Shown one piece after another: positions 7,067 through 15,460 of a DNA stretch of 64,000 bases. Made by a program: the position numbers and the translations under genes. The notes below the pieces were generated by a model that made no database searches, had not been told where the DNA came from, and saw only the letters and a program-made list of their open reading frames with translations. Numbering within the stretch: the stretch's first letter is position 1; each line of letters begins with the position of its first letter. This DNA is from an uncultured Clostridia bacterium (GTDB taxonomy: Bacteria > Bacillota > Clostridia > Oscillospirales > Acutalibacteraceae), in contig CALEJF010000006.1 in assembly GCA_937898625.1 (NCBI GenBank), forward strand, positions 62,001 through 126,000, written 5' to 3'.

Positions 7067-8767
7067 ATGAAAAAACTTTTATCTGTATTGATTGTGGCAG
7101 TATTACTTGTCACACAATTTGTATTGCCGACCTTTGCAGATGATGAACCGGCACCAACAATCAAAAATCTGATTTCCGTTACAGCAACAAAGGATTTGAT
7201 TGCTTTCTATAATAGCGTTAAAACTGCTGTTGATGAAGACGGCGTAGTCAAAGATGTCTATGTTTATGATGCAACTGAGGCAGGGCTTCAGTTTGAAATT
7301 GAAATGACTAACGGTGAATCATTTGTAGGCGATTTATGGGAAACATCGGGATTTTTTGAAACAGAAATCACTTGTGAGCCTATTATGATTTACGACGAAA
7401 ATCATATAGGCACTTATGAAACTGTAGTAAATTGTGGGGAGCATACTGCAACCGTTGAGGTCAACATTGTAGAAACTCCTGTGGAGAGCATTGATGTTGT
7501 TCCTACTTTTCCGTTGTACGAAAATTACAGCGGTTATTGGGAAATAGTTATAAATGAAAATAATGAGGAAGAAAAATATTTTGCTTATAATATTTTAGAT
7601 GCTCGTCCTTATTTCATAATTAACCTAAAAAATGGCGAAACCATTGAAGGCACAGCAGAAGAAATCTATTATCTTACCGGAGAAGTGGTGGATATAGAAA
7701 CGGACCAGTTAACGGAACATTGGACTATTGGAACAAATACTGTGTTTGCTGCATTTATGGGAGTTTATACCTATTTTGATGTTGAGGTTGTGGAAGATAA
7801 TATTGCAAGCATTACCGGTGAGGCTATGATGTATCTCATTGAAAACCATCACGGATATTCTATGGATTATGTTGATGAAGACGGTAAGGTGACAGAGTAT
7901 TTTGAATACGATGTTTTTGAGGCAAAACCATTTTTCACAGTTACCTATAAAGATGGCTCAACTCTTACAGGCACAGTTGAAGAAATTTATCAAAAAACAG
8001 GTGTTTGGGTAGAGCATATAACAGAGCAAGGGGAAAATCCTTGGAATCTTGGAGAGAATACCGCAAAACTTTCATATCTTGGACACGAGTTTGAAATGAC
8101 GATTGAGATTATGGAATCTCCTGTAGCTGATGTCATCCTCACAGAAGAAAACGGACTTACAATTGAGATTAAGTATAATGATGGTAGTTCTGACAAAGCA
8201 AAGGCAATTGACTATGTGGTTTTAGAGGATGGATATAACTTCAAGGAATACATTATTACCGATATTGGTATGATTGAGTGTGTGATTTACGCAGAAGTAG
8301 AGGAAGAACAGGAATTTTACATAAGTGTTCTTGGCGTAAAGAGTAATAAGCTTGATAACTGCGATTGGCTTATTGCCACATTATCTGCTGATGTAATTGC
8401 CTATCAGACCATTGAGGAAAAGGAATCTGATTTTAAGCTTGAAGTTTTGAATATGAATAGGGTAGAGGGCAAATGGGAAAAGATTTACAGAGCATTTGAT
8501 GTCGAAACAGGCGAATCCCTGAGAATTAAGGTTGTTTTCAAAGAAGACATTACAGTTGATAAAGTCATTTATACCGTTTCAGGGGATACAAATGCTGATG
8601 GAAAAGTTTCAGCTATTGATGCCCGTCAGACACTTCAAGGAGTTGCAAAATTGAGGGAGTTCGGTGAGACGGAATTGCTTGCATCGGATGCCAACGGCGA
8701 TGGTAAGATTACAGCCATTGATGCTCGCTGGATTCTTCAGGCAGCAGCCGGTTCAAGAGAAATCTAA
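7067..8767 (+). CDS. Secreted dockerin protein with three beta-type repeat modules
   Basis: 566 residues. Signal peptide 1-~24 (ends LPTFADDEP). Residues ~35-370 contain three related modules of about 110-120 residues with the recurring pattern EYF..D...A.PFF.V..K.GE.I.GT.EEIY..TG, resembling bacterial Ig-like or surface-adhesion repeats; I do not recognise a named family. A less similar region precedes a C-terminal dockerin with two calcium-loop repeats (DTNADGKVSAID and DANGDGKITAID). AGAGGAAT precedes the ATG. It probably docks onto a cohesin; its repeat region may bind glycan or protein. Confidence 0.78.
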   Translation: MKKLLSVLIVAVLLVTQFVLPTFADDEPAPTIKNLISVTATKDLIAFYNSVKTAVDEDGVVKDVYVYDATEAGLQFEIEMTNGESFVGDLWETSGFFETEITCEPIMIYDENHIGTYETVVNCGEHTATVEVNIVETPVESIDVVPTFPLYENYSGYWEIVINENNEEEKYFAYNILDARPYFIINLKNGETIEGTAEEIYYLTGEVVDIETDQLTEHWTIGTNTVFAAFMGVYTYFDVEVVEDNIASITGEAMMYLIENHHGYSMDYVDEDGKVTEYFEYDVFEAKPFFTVTYKDGSTLTGTVEEIYQKTGVWVEHITEQGENPWNLGENTAKLSYLGHEFEMTIEIMESPVADVILTEENGLTIEIKYNDGSSDKAKAIDYVVLEDGYNFKEYIITDIGMIECVIYAEVEEEQEFYISVLGVKSNKLDNCDWLIATLSADVIAYQTIEEKESDFKLEVLNMNRVEGKWEKIYRAFDVETGESLRIKVVFKEDITVDKVIYTVSGDTNADGKVSAIDARQTLQGVAKLREFGETELLASDANGDGKITAIDARWILQAAAGSREI

Positions 8768-8770
8768 CAG

Positions 8771-8804
8771 TAAAGGTGGAGTAAAAGCGCTCCACCTTTT
8801 TTAA
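8771..8804. terminator. Bidirectional terminator between convergent genes
   Basis: AAAGGTGGAG / CTCCACCTTTT stem with an 8-base loop, T-run on one strand and A-run on the other. It serves the dockerin gene and the convergent GHKL gene. Confidence 0.8.
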
Positions 8805-9457
8805 TGGTATTCCATTCCGAAAACCTCTACGTAAACAGGGGACAGACGGTTCGTTAAAAGATTAAAAAATTCATACTCTGTGTCAGGAGAATTTCTTTTA
8901 GAATCAGTTTTTCTAAAGCACATAACAGCTTTTGAGAAATCACGATTGCTTTCAATGAAAAAGTGTCCGTCTGAAATATTGCAGACTTTTCGCACAAAGG
9001 TTAAACCATTTCTATCGGATGCGTTGAATGGGAAACTACCTTCACTCCGAGTTTCAATTTTTACAAAATTCTCATCTTCAATGGTTTTTACTGTTATAAG
9101 GGAGTTTGTGCCGTAAAGATAGGCATTGGAAAGAAGATTGAGAATTGCTTTTGCAATTAGGCGATAGTTTCCGTAAATTGAACAAGTACGGTTTCCGCAA
9201 TAGATAAGACTTTTGCCATTGTTAGATGCAAAAACATCAAAAGCAGATGTTATATTTTCGCATAATGAAGAAACATCCACAATCTCAGGCAAAAATTCAA
9301 AATCACAATTAAACCCTAATTGACGGAGTGCTTTGTATTGGTTGCGAAGTCCGTTTTCGTCCTGATTTTCAAAGGATTTGTCGAAGAAGAATTGTAACTT
9401 TTCTCTTGTAAACTCTCTTTCGCCTGTGTAAACCTCTGAAAAATGCTTGTAATTCAT
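8801..9457 (-). CDS. Orphan GHKL-type ATPase (histidine-kinase-like)
   Basis: 218 residues from ATG 9457, with GGGAGTTG just upstream; a TTG nine bases earlier is less well placed. The middle carries a HATPase-like N box (IAKAILNLLSNAYLYG) and a weak G box (GLTFVRKVC), as in sensor kinases. There is no clear phospho-acceptor His in an HisKA motif, no transmembrane segment and no adjacent response regulator. The C-terminal ~50 residues are unlike known kinases. It could be a serine kinase or anti-sigma-like ATPase, or a degenerate histidine kinase. Single gene. Confidence 0.6.
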   Translation of the reverse strand: MNYKHFSEVYTGEREFTREKLQFFFDKSFENQDENGLRNQYKALRQLGFNCDFEFLPEIVDVSSLCENITSAFDVFASNNGKSLIYCGNRTCSIYGNYRLIAKAILNLLSNAYLYGTNSLITVKTIEDENFVKIETRSEGSFPFNASDRNGLTFVRKVCNISDGHFFIESNRDFSKAVMCFRKTDSKRNSPDTEYEFFNLLTNRLSPVYVEVFGMEYH

Positions 9458-9568
9458 AAAAAACAACTCCCATACTATAAATTTTATACCCTTTTTGCCT
9501 TATTATTCCTTGTTTTTTATAGCAATTGACAAAAATTTCACATATTGCCACTTTTTTCAAAAATACTC

Positions 9569-9597
9569 TTGCATATTTGCTCAAAAAGATATAAAAT
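9569..9597 (+). promoter_or_regulatory. Putative gap promoter
   Basis: TTGCAT at 9569-9574, 17-base spacer, TAAAAT at 9592-9597, ~56 bases before the gap ATG. Confidence 0.55.
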
Positions 9598-9652
9598 AAT
9601 ACTGCACTAATGCGAAATAATATTAGTAATAATTTTTTTGGAGGAATTCAAA

Positions 9653-10687
9653 ATGTCAGTTAAAGTTGCAATTAACGGTTTCGGCCGTATCGGACGTCTT
9701 GCTTTCAGACAGATGTTCGGCGCAGAAGGCTACGATGTTGTAGCAATCAATGACCTTACAAAACCATCAATGCTTGCTAACCTTCTTAAGTATGACACAG
9801 CTCAGGGCGGTTACTGCGGAAGAATCGGCGAAGGCCTTCACACAGTTGAGGCTGATGACGAAGCAGGTACAATCACAGTTGATGGCAAGACTCTTAAAAT
9901 CTATGCTATGGCTAACGCTGCAGAGCTTCCATGGGGCGAAATCGGTGTTGACGTAGTTCTTGAGTGCACAGGCTTCTACTGCTCAAAAGAGAAGTCAATG
10001 GCTCACATCAACGCAGGCGCAAAGAAAGTTGTTATTTCTGCTCCGGCAGGTAACGACCTCAAGACAATCGTTTACTCAGTAAATGAAGATACACTTACAG
10101 CTGATGACCAGATTATTTCTGCTGCATCTTGCACAACAAACTGCCTTGCTCCTATGGCAAAGGCTCTTAACGATTATGCTCCAATCCAGAGCGGTATCAT
10201 GGCTACAATCCACGCTTACACAGGCGACCAGATGATTCTCGACGGTCCTCACAGAAAGGGCGATATGAGAAGAGCTCGTGCAGGTGCTGCTAACATCGTT
10301 CCTAACTCAACAGGTGCTGCAAAGGCTATCGGTCTTGTTATTCCTGAACTCAACGGCAAACTTATCGGTTCTGCACAGAGAGTTCCTGTTGCTACAGGTT
10401 CAACAACAATCCTTACAGCAGTTGTTAAGGGTACAGACGTAACAAAAGAAGGCATCAATGCTGCTATGAAGGCTGCTGCTTCTGAAAGCTACGGCTACAA
10501 CGAAGACCCAATCGTTTCTTCAGACGTTATCGGTATGAAATATGGTTCACTCTTCGATGCAACACAGACAATGGTTGCTAAGATTGCTGACGACCTCTAT
10601 GAAGTTCAGGTTGTTTCTTGGTATGACAACGAAAACAGCTACACATCACAGATGGTTAGAACAATCAAATACTTCGCAGAACTTTAA
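9653..10687 (+). CDS. gap: Glyceraldehyde-3-phosphate dehydrogenase
   Basis: 344 residues from ATG 9653 (GGAGGAA at 9640-9646; the in-frame TTG at 9638 precedes the SD and was rejected). NAD-binding Rossmann start [14 protein letters not shown], catalytic Cys ~160 in [12 protein letters not shown], and the C-terminal [13 protein letters not shown] signature are all present. It catalyses the phosphorylating oxidation step of glycolysis in the cytoplasm. Codon use is strongly biased (GCT, CTT, ATC, AAC), as expected for a highly expressed gene. Monocistronic, with its own promoter and terminator, not linked to pgk. Confidence 0.97.
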   Translation: MSVKVAINGFGRIGRLAFRQMFGAEGYDVVAINDLTKPSMLANLLKYDTAQGGYCGRIGEGLHTVEADDEAGTITVDGKTLKIYAMANAAELPWGEIGVDVVLECTGFYCSKEKSMAHINAGAKKVVISAPAGNDLKTIVYSVNEDTLTADDQIISAASCTTNCLAPMAKALNDYAPIQSGIMATIHAYTGDQMILDGPHRKGDMRRARAGAANIVPNSTGAAKAIGLVIPELNGKLIGSAQRVPVATGSTTILTAVVKGTDVTKEGINAAMKAAASESYGYNEDPIVSSDVIGMKYGSLFDATQTMVAKIADDLYEVQVVSWYDNENSYTSQMVRTIKYFAEL

Positions 10688-10710
10688 TTCTTAATTAAAT
10701 AATGCAAATA

Positions 10711-10748
10711 GAAAGAGCAGGCATAAAAAACCTGCTCTTTTTGTTTTT
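10711..10748 (+). terminator. Intrinsic terminator after gap
   Basis: AAAGAGCAGG / CCTGCTCTTT stem (10712-10740) with an A-rich loop and T tail. Its stem core matches the terminator at 11312-11345. Confidence 0.85.
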
Positions 10749-10749
10749 G

Positions 10750-10956
10750 CTATTTGTGGTTTTTAAGTTTAAAAATCAAAACTTTAATTTTTCTTGCAAA
10801 AAAGCTTCGTATTTGCTCATAAGAATTATCAACTTCGGGATGTGGAATTTTAGAACTACCAACTATTTCTCTGAATAATCTGTTTAACCTTTTTCTTGCC
10901 TGCACGGATAGTTCCGGTTTTGGCAACGATTCGTAATATTCAAAATCTTTATACAT
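10750..10956 (-). CDS. Small basic protein of unknown function, divergent from an XRE gene
   Basis: 68 residues from ATG 10956, chosen because AAGGTGAT lies seven bases upstream; an ATG ten codons earlier (10986) has no such site. The protein is helical and basic, ending in a Lys-rich segment (ARKIKVLIFKLKNHK). I do not recognise a family. It diverges from the XRE-type regulator at 11065 across a ~110-base interval full of TGTCA/TGACA elements, so the regulator probably controls it. A small toxin or phage-related accessory protein is possible but not shown by the sequence. Confidence 0.5.
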   Translation of the reverse strand: MYKDFEYYESLPKPELSVQARKRLNRLFREIVGSSKIPHPEVDNSYEQIRSFFARKIKVLIFKLKNHK

Positions 10957-10980
10957 AAGAATCACCTTACTTTCTTTTTT

Positions 10981-10999
10981 TGACATTTAGTGAATGTCA
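10981..10999. promoter_or_regulatory. Operator-like inverted repeat TGACATT-N5-AATGTCA
   Basis: Perfect 7-bp arms around a 5-base spacer in the divergent promoter region between the small gene and the XRE regulator. A candidate binding site for the XRE protein. Confidence 0.5.
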
Positions 11000-11031
11000 A
11001 TTACTTAATAATTATAACATATAATTCATAA

Positions 11032-11052
11032 TTGACAAGCACAAAATGTCAA
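11032..11052. promoter_or_regulatory. Second operator-like inverted repeat TTGACA-N9-TGTCAA
   Basis: 6-bp arms sharing the TGACA/TGTCA core of the repeat at 10981-10999. On the minus strand the TTGACA at 11052-11047, followed after 16 bases by TATGAA, could be the -35/-10 of the small divergent gene, so a repressor bound here would block it. Confidence 0.4.
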
Positions 11053-11064
11053 TGAGGTGTTTTT

Positions 11065-11307
11065 ATGTTTATAAATAAAACGGACAAAGGAACAAACAAC
11101 ATATGTGGCAAAGCACTTTTTGAGTATCGTCAAAAACACAAAATTTCACAAAGAGAATTAGCCGATATGTTGCAATTAGCAGGATTGGATATAGACAAAA
11201 ATGCAGTTCAAAGAATTGAAGCAGGTAAACGTTTTGTTACAGACATTGAATTAAAATGTTTATCAAAGACTTTGAATTTAACTTATAAAGATTTATTGGA
11301 TGAATAA
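11065..11307 (+). CDS. XRE-family helix-turn-helix regulator
   Basis: 80 residues, essentially one HTH_3/XRE domain: EYRQKHKISQRELADMLQ forms helices 1-2 and NAVQRIEAGKRFVTDIELKCL the recognition helix and following helices. No sensory domain. GAGGTG sits ~6 bases before the ATG. It is divergent from the small gene at 10750-10956, and the shared intergenic inverted repeats suggest autoregulation and control of that neighbour. Such pairs are common in integrated elements, but no other mobile genes are adjacent. Confidence 0.75.
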   Translation: MFINKTDKGTNNICGKALFEYRQKHKISQRELADMLQLAGLDIDKNAVQRIEAGKRFVTDIELKCLSKTLNLTYKDLLDE

Positions 11308-11311
11308 AAAT

Positions 11312-11345
11312 TGAGCAGGTGTAAAAACCTGCTCTTTTTGTTTTT
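11312..11345 (+). terminator. Intrinsic terminator after the XRE gene
   Basis: GAGCAGGT / ACCTGCTC stem (11313-11334) and a long T-run. Confidence 0.85.
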
Positions 11346-11365
11346 TTTGTGTGCAATTCTGTTTT

Positions 11366-11496
11366 GCCTCCCTCTGACGAGGGAGGTGGCATTTTCGTAA
11401 GAAAATGACGGAGGGAGTTACTCCCCCAGTCTCGCTACGCTCGACAGCCCCCTCGGAGATGGGGCGGAAAAGAGCCCGACAAACTCCAATTTGTCA
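11366..11496. repeat. Palindromic repeat element A (nuclease-less relative of the DUF559 element)
   Basis: A string of hairpins: CCTCCCTC/GAGGGAGG; ATTTTC-GTAA-GAAAAT; GGAGGGAGT facing ACTCCCCC; the GTCTCGCTACGCTCGACAG block; a CCCC/GGGG stem; then AAAAGAGCCCGACAAACTCC and TTTGTC. Core 11366-11466. It is the reverse-oriented relative of element B at 15486-15597, and its right half matches the right arm of the DUF559 element at 57954-58004. No credible gene of its own. Confidence 0.75.
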
Positions 11497-11560
11497 GACT
11501 CTCTTTGTATTACAATCAGTCAAAAAAGGACGTCCTCTCGACGTCCTTTGTCTTTTGCAT

Positions 11561-12148
11561 TTATTTTTTCATCTGGTCGAGAGTTTTGTGGAAGGAGGGA
11601 AGGAATTCAGTTGCGAAAATCTGTACTTCGGGGAGTTCGTTCTTTTCGATAGCCTTTAAAAGTTTTTCTTCGGCTTCGCAGAATTCTCCGTTTCCAGCTT
11701 TTCTTTCCTCAATACACTTTAAATATCCGCTGATTTTGTCGGCGGCCTTTACGAGTTTCCACAATTCCTTATCCTCATTTTTCTTTTTGAAAAGTGACTC
11801 ATAGGATGGGAGTAAATCCTCGGGGAGCATAGAAAGAAGTTGTTTTGATGCGTTTTTTTCAACTGCCTTGTATGCCTCTTTTGTTTCCTTGCTGTAATAT
11901 TTAACAGGAGTTGGCAGGTCGCCTGTGATGATTTCAGGTGTGTCGTGGTAAAGACCTAAGAGTGATGCTCTTTCGCAGTTGTAATTCTTGCCCAATCTTT
12001 CGTTTCCGATAACTGCAAGGGCATAGCAAAGCTGAGCAACCTCGGCAGAATGCTCACTCAAGGTTTCATATCTTGTATTTCGCATCAACGCCCAACGATT
12101 TATGTATTTGGTACGGGATGTGAAAGCAAAAAAATCGTTTTTACCCAT
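11561..12148 (-). CDS. yfbR: HD-domain 5'-deoxynucleotidase, YfbR family
   Basis: 195 residues, close to E. coli YfbR (199). The HD signature is clear: INRWALMRNTRYETLSEHSAEVAQL (metal His), then LGLYHDTPEIITGDLPTPVKY (the HD pair). YfbR dephosphorylates deoxynucleoside 5'-monophosphates. The ATG overlaps the comEB stop by one base (TAATG), so it is translationally coupled to dCMP deaminase, and both act on deoxynucleotide pools. Last gene of a minus-strand run beginning at 15402. Confidence 0.88.
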   Translation of the reverse strand: MGKNDFFAFTSRTKYINRWALMRNTRYETLSEHSAEVAQLCYALAVIGNERLGKNYNCERASLLGLYHDTPEIITGDLPTPVKYYSKETKEAYKAVEKNASKQLLSMLPEDLLPSYESLFKKKNEDKELWKLVKAADKISGYLKCIEERKAGNGEFCEAEEKLLKAIEKNELPEVQIFATEFLPSFHKTLDQMKK

Positions 12149-12645
12149 TAAATGTCCTCTTCTCTGAAGCTTACTTTAAGTTCATCACGGCTAAGCTTGA
12201 TTTTTGTGTATTTAACACCTGCTGCATCAAACATTCTGCGAGAAACCCTGTTTCCAACAGTATCCTTGTATTTGTCAGAAATATAAACAACTTCTTTGAT
12301 GCCACTCTGGATAATTGCCTTTGCACATTCGTTGCAGGGGAAGAGTGCAACATAGATTTTGCATCCGTTTAAGTTTCTGCCACCGTTGTTGAGAATTGCA
12401 TTGAGTTCTGCGTGGCAAACATAAGGATATTTTGTGTCAAATTCGTCACCGCTTCTGTCCCAAGGGAATTCATCGTCGTTGCAGCCGTGTGGGAAACCAT
12501 TGTAACCAACTGACATAATTTTGTTGTTGTCGTCAACAATACAAGCACCAACCTGTGTGTTTGGGTCCTTGCTTCTGTATGAAGAAAGCAAAGCAATACC
12601 CATAAAATATTCGTCCCAGCTGATGTAATCTTCTCTTTTAGCCAT
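12148..12645 (-). CDS. comEB: dCMP deaminase (ComEB-like)
   Basis: 165 residues from ATG 12645; a GTG three codons earlier is possible, but AAAGGG fits the ATG better. Zinc-dependent cytidine/deoxycytidylate deaminase motifs are intact: CHAELNAI (His ligand and catalytic Glu) and PCNECAKAI (two Cys ligands). It converts dCMP to dUMP for thymidylate synthesis. It starts immediately after the rarA stop and overlaps yfbR, forming a tight minus-strand operon. Confidence 0.92.
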   Translation of the reverse strand: MAKREDYISWDEYFMGIALLSSYRSKDPNTQVGACIVDDNNKIMSVGYNGFPHGCNDDEFPWDRSGDEFDTKYPYVCHAELNAILNNGGRNLNGCKIYVALFPCNECAKAIIQSGIKEVVYISDKYKDTVGNRVSRRMFDAAGVKYTKIKLSRDELKVSFREEDI

Positions 12646-12646
12646 T

Positions 12647-13912
12647 TTATTCACCCTTTATCCTTTTCCAATATTCTTTTGCCATTTGTTCGGTTTTGTT
12701 ATCCCCGAATTCATAATATTTTTTATTTTTAATAGCATCGGGTAGATACTGTTGTTTTACCCAACGGTTAGGATAGTCGTGGGGATAGAGATAATTCTGT
12801 CCTTTAACTTTCGCATCTTCACCGTCATAATGCTTATTTTGTAACTGTCGTGGAATTTTACCGTAATTGCCCTTTTGTACATCATCAAGGGCGGCGAAAA
12901 TTCCGTCGTGTGCCGTGTTTGATTTAGGACTTGTTGCAACGAGTACGACTGCATCACCCAACGGAATTGCAGCCTCGGGCATTCCCACTTGCATTGCAAT
13001 ATCACAAGCAGCCTTTACTATTGGTAAAATCTGTGGATAGGCAAGTCCAACATCTTCACTTGCACAAACCAAAAGTCTGCGAATTGCCGAAACCATATCT
13101 CCTGCTTCTAAAAGTCGGGCAAGATAGTGGAGTGCAGCATCGGGGTCAGAGCCTCGCATACTCTTTTGATATGCTGAAAGAATGTCGTAATGCTCGTCAC
13201 CGAATTTGTCGTAACGGAAAGTGTTTTTCATTGTAAGACTGCCTGTGTTTTCAAGGGTAATCACTCTTTTTCCGTCCGTGATACTTGCAGAAAGCACACA
13301 GAGTTCGACGAAATTCAATGATTTTCGCACATCGCCACCACAAGCAGTTGCAATATGCTCACAAACACCGTCTTCAATTTCAAGAGGTATTCCTGTTTCT
13401 TCTTCCAAAAATGCAAAACCTCGTTTGATGTTTGGAATAACATCTTCAGGGGTAACCGACTTGAATTCAAAAACAGTACAACGAGAAAGTACAGCACTGT
13501 AAATATAAAAATACGGGTTTTCCGTTGTGGAAGCTATAAGTGTTATTTTACCACTCTCGATATATTCAAGCAAACTTTGTTGTTGCTTCTTGTTGAAATA
13601 CTGAATCTCGTCAAGATAGAGTAAGATTCCATTTGGTGCTGCAAAAGTATCAAGCTCACTTACGATTGCCTTGATGTCTGCCGTACTTGCATTTGTTCCG
13701 TTAATGTGGTGGAGTTTGCGATTCGTATTTTTCGCAATAATCCTTGCAAGTGTGGTTTTACCCGTGCCAGACGGACCATAAAATATTAAGTTTGGAAGAT
13801 AGCCTGACTCAACAATGTTGCGTAAAGGCATATTTTCACCTAAAAGGTGACGTTGTCCCACCATATCGTCAATGGTCTGGGGACGAAGTCTGTCAGCTAA
13901 TGGTGTTGACAT
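12647..13912 (-). CDS. rarA: Replication-associated recombination protein A (AAA+ ATPase)
   Basis: 421 residues, normal for RarA/MgsA/WRNIP1. N-terminal PLADRLRPQTIDDMVGQ, Walker A GPSGTGKTT, Walker B ILLYLDEIQYF, sensor 1 IASTTENPYF, arginine-finger region LSRCTVFEF, and a C-terminal tetramerisation region ending HDYPNRWVKQQYLP. It acts at stalled replication forks in the cytoplasm. Four bases separate it from the upstream HAD phosphatase gene, and it runs straight into comEB. Confidence 0.93.
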   Translation of the reverse strand: MSTPLADRLRPQTIDDMVGQRHLLGENMPLRNIVESGYLPNLIFYGPSGTGKTTLARIIAKNTNRKLHHINGTNASTADIKAIVSELDTFAAPNGILLYLDEIQYFNKKQQQSLLEYIESGKITLIASTTENPYFYIYSAVLSRCTVFEFKSVTPEDVIPNIKRGFAFLEEETGIPLEIEDGVCEHIATACGGDVRKSLNFVELCVLSASITDGKRVITLENTGSLTMKNTFRYDKFGDEHYDILSAYQKSMRGSDPDAALHYLARLLEAGDMVSAIRRLLVCASEDVGLAYPQILPIVKAACDIAMQVGMPEAAIPLGDAVVLVATSPKSNTAHDGIFAALDDVQKGNYGKIPRQLQNKHYDGEDAKVKGQNYLYPHDYPNRWVKQQYLPDAIKNKKYYEFGDNKTEQMAKEYWKRIKGE

Positions 13913-13916
13913 AATC

Positions 13917-14564
13917 TCACTTCACTATATCTAAAATTTCTTCTGCTTTATCTACAATATATTCGGCATTATACTCTTTAAAATCTTCGATAGTGCCGAA
14001 ACCATAAGTTACTGCTACACAAGGGATTCCCACTGCGTGTGCACCCTCAATGTCAAATTTGGTGTCACCAACCATAAGGGTGTTTTCGAGAGTAGCACCA
14101 ATGTTTTTCATAGCATTTTCTATAACTGTTGCTTTGCTTTCACTTGTGTTGTCAAATTCCGTACCACCAAGGAAATCAAAATATTTTTTTATTTGGAGAT
14201 TTTCGCAGATGCTATCCACAAAATGTAAGGGCTTTGAGGATGCAGTTGCAAGAATGTATCCTTGTTCTTTGAGTGCTTTGAGTGTGTCCGCAACACCGTC
14301 ATAAAGTTTGCTTTCAAGATACCCGATTTTTCTGTATCTCTCACGGTATTTGTCCGTCATTTCCCAAGCGTGCTTATCGTCAAAACCACAGTAAACAGTA
14401 AAGCTGTGATAGAGTGGCGGACCGATAAACTTTTTAAGCAAATCATCGGGTGGAGTGCCGTGGTTGTAACTTTCAAAAGCATAGGTAAGACTTTTGAAAA
14501 TTCCCTCTGATGAATCTGTGAGTGTTCCGTCAAAATCAAATAGAATATATTTATAGTTACTCAT
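13917..14564 (-). CDS. HAD-family phosphatase, phosphoglycolate phosphatase-like
   Basis: 215 residues. HAD motif I DFDGTLTDS, motif II ATASSKP, motif III Lys near ESKATVIE and motif IV GDTKFDIEGAHAVGI are all visible, with an alpha-helical C1 cap (residues ~15-80). Most similar in layout to PGP/PpaX-like phosphatases; the real substrate cannot be read from sequence. It overlaps the upstream epimerase gene by eight bases and precedes rarA by four, so it is in the same transcript. Confidence 0.85.
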   Translation of the reverse strand: MSNYKYILFDFDGTLTDSSEGIFKSLTYAFESYNHGTPPDDLLKKFIGPPLYHSFTVYCGFDDKHAWEMTDKYRERYRKIGYLESKLYDGVADTLKALKEQGYILATASSKPLHFVDSICENLQIKKYFDFLGGTEFDNTSESKATVIENAMKNIGATLENTLMVGDTKFDIEGAHAVGIPCVAVTYGFGTIEDFKEYNAEYIVDKAEEILDIVK

Positions 14565-15402
14565 TTATTATTATCTCATACTCCTTGTACCAAGTTTCGC
14601 CAATGTCGAGCGAGTTGCCCCACTCTCTTTCTGTAATATCGCCGTTAAAATCTTCACCATCACATCTTCCATACCAGGGCTCAATACACACAAAGGGTGC
14701 ATTTTTCTTTGTGGGTGACCAAATGCCGAAAAGGGGAGCATCAAATCTGATTGTAAGGTAATTCTTATCATTGTCAACAAGTGAAACTTCGGTTACATTA
14801 CTATTTTCAATTATGAGTGCATCGTTATCGAAAACAGAATCGTGAAGCACAAAACTGCTTTGAACATCATATTTTTTTGGTGTATAAAGCCCGTCAGAAT
14901 TAACAAGGCTGTATTTAATGTTCTTACCGTTCATTGTGAGCATAGTTTCACCTTTAGTGCAGTAAAAAGCAGGGTGTGCACCGATAGAGAAATAAATTGT
15001 TTTATCGTCAGTATTTTCTACTTTCCAACCAGCGATGATTTTATCGTCTTGAATTTCAAAAGAACAGATAAGACGGAATTTAAAAGGATATTTTGTAAGG
15101 GTATCTTCGTTGCTTGTCAATTCAAAAGAGAGTTTATTGTCCGTTTTTTCAATAAGAGTAAATTCACTATCTCTTGCAAAACCGTGCTGACCGAGAAAAT
15201 ATTCTTTTCCGTTGTATGTGGTTTTGCCATTTTTGTATTTGCCGACAACGGGAAAAAGCACAGGACTTTTTCTGCCCCAAAATGCGCTGTCGCCATGCCA
15301 CAACATTTCTTTATTATCTTTTTTATTGAAAATTGAAGAAAGTTCTGCACCGTGGGTATCAACTGCAATTTTTAAGAATTCGTTTTCCAAATGATAAATC
15401 AT
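14557..15402 (-). CDS. Aldose 1-epimerase-like protein (LacX type)
   Basis: 281 residues of the galactose mutarotase-like superfamily: VDTHGAELSSIFNKKDNKEMLWHGD at the N-terminus, a conserved His near SIGAHPAFYC, and an acidic residue near CIEPWYGRCDG. Members interconvert sugar anomers or bind hexose-6-phosphates; the specific sugar is unknown. AGGAGT precedes the ATG. First gene of the minus-strand operon through HAD phosphatase, rarA, comEB and yfbR. Confidence 0.82.
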   Translation of the reverse strand: MIYHLENEFLKIAVDTHGAELSSIFNKKDNKEMLWHGDSAFWGRKSPVLFPVVGKYKNGKTTYNGKEYFLGQHGFARDSEFTLIEKTDNKLSFELTSNEDTLTKYPFKFRLICSFEIQDDKIIAGWKVENTDDKTIYFSIGAHPAFYCTKGETMLTMNGKNIKYSLVNSDGLYTPKKYDVQSSFVLHDSVFDNDALIIENSNVTEVSLVDNDKNYLTIRFDAPLFGIWSPTKKNAPFVCIEPWYGRCDGEDFNGDITEREWGNSLDIGETWYKEYEIIINE

Positions 15403-15460
15403 AAATAAACTCCTTTCACTGTAAACTCCACCAAAGATGAATTTTAAAACAAACAGGTAA

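Noticed and set aside
11405..11804. Plus-strand open frames over element A and the yfbR gene
   Set aside because: They lie within palindromic repeat sequence or antisense to a clearly real gene, with no ribosome-binding site.
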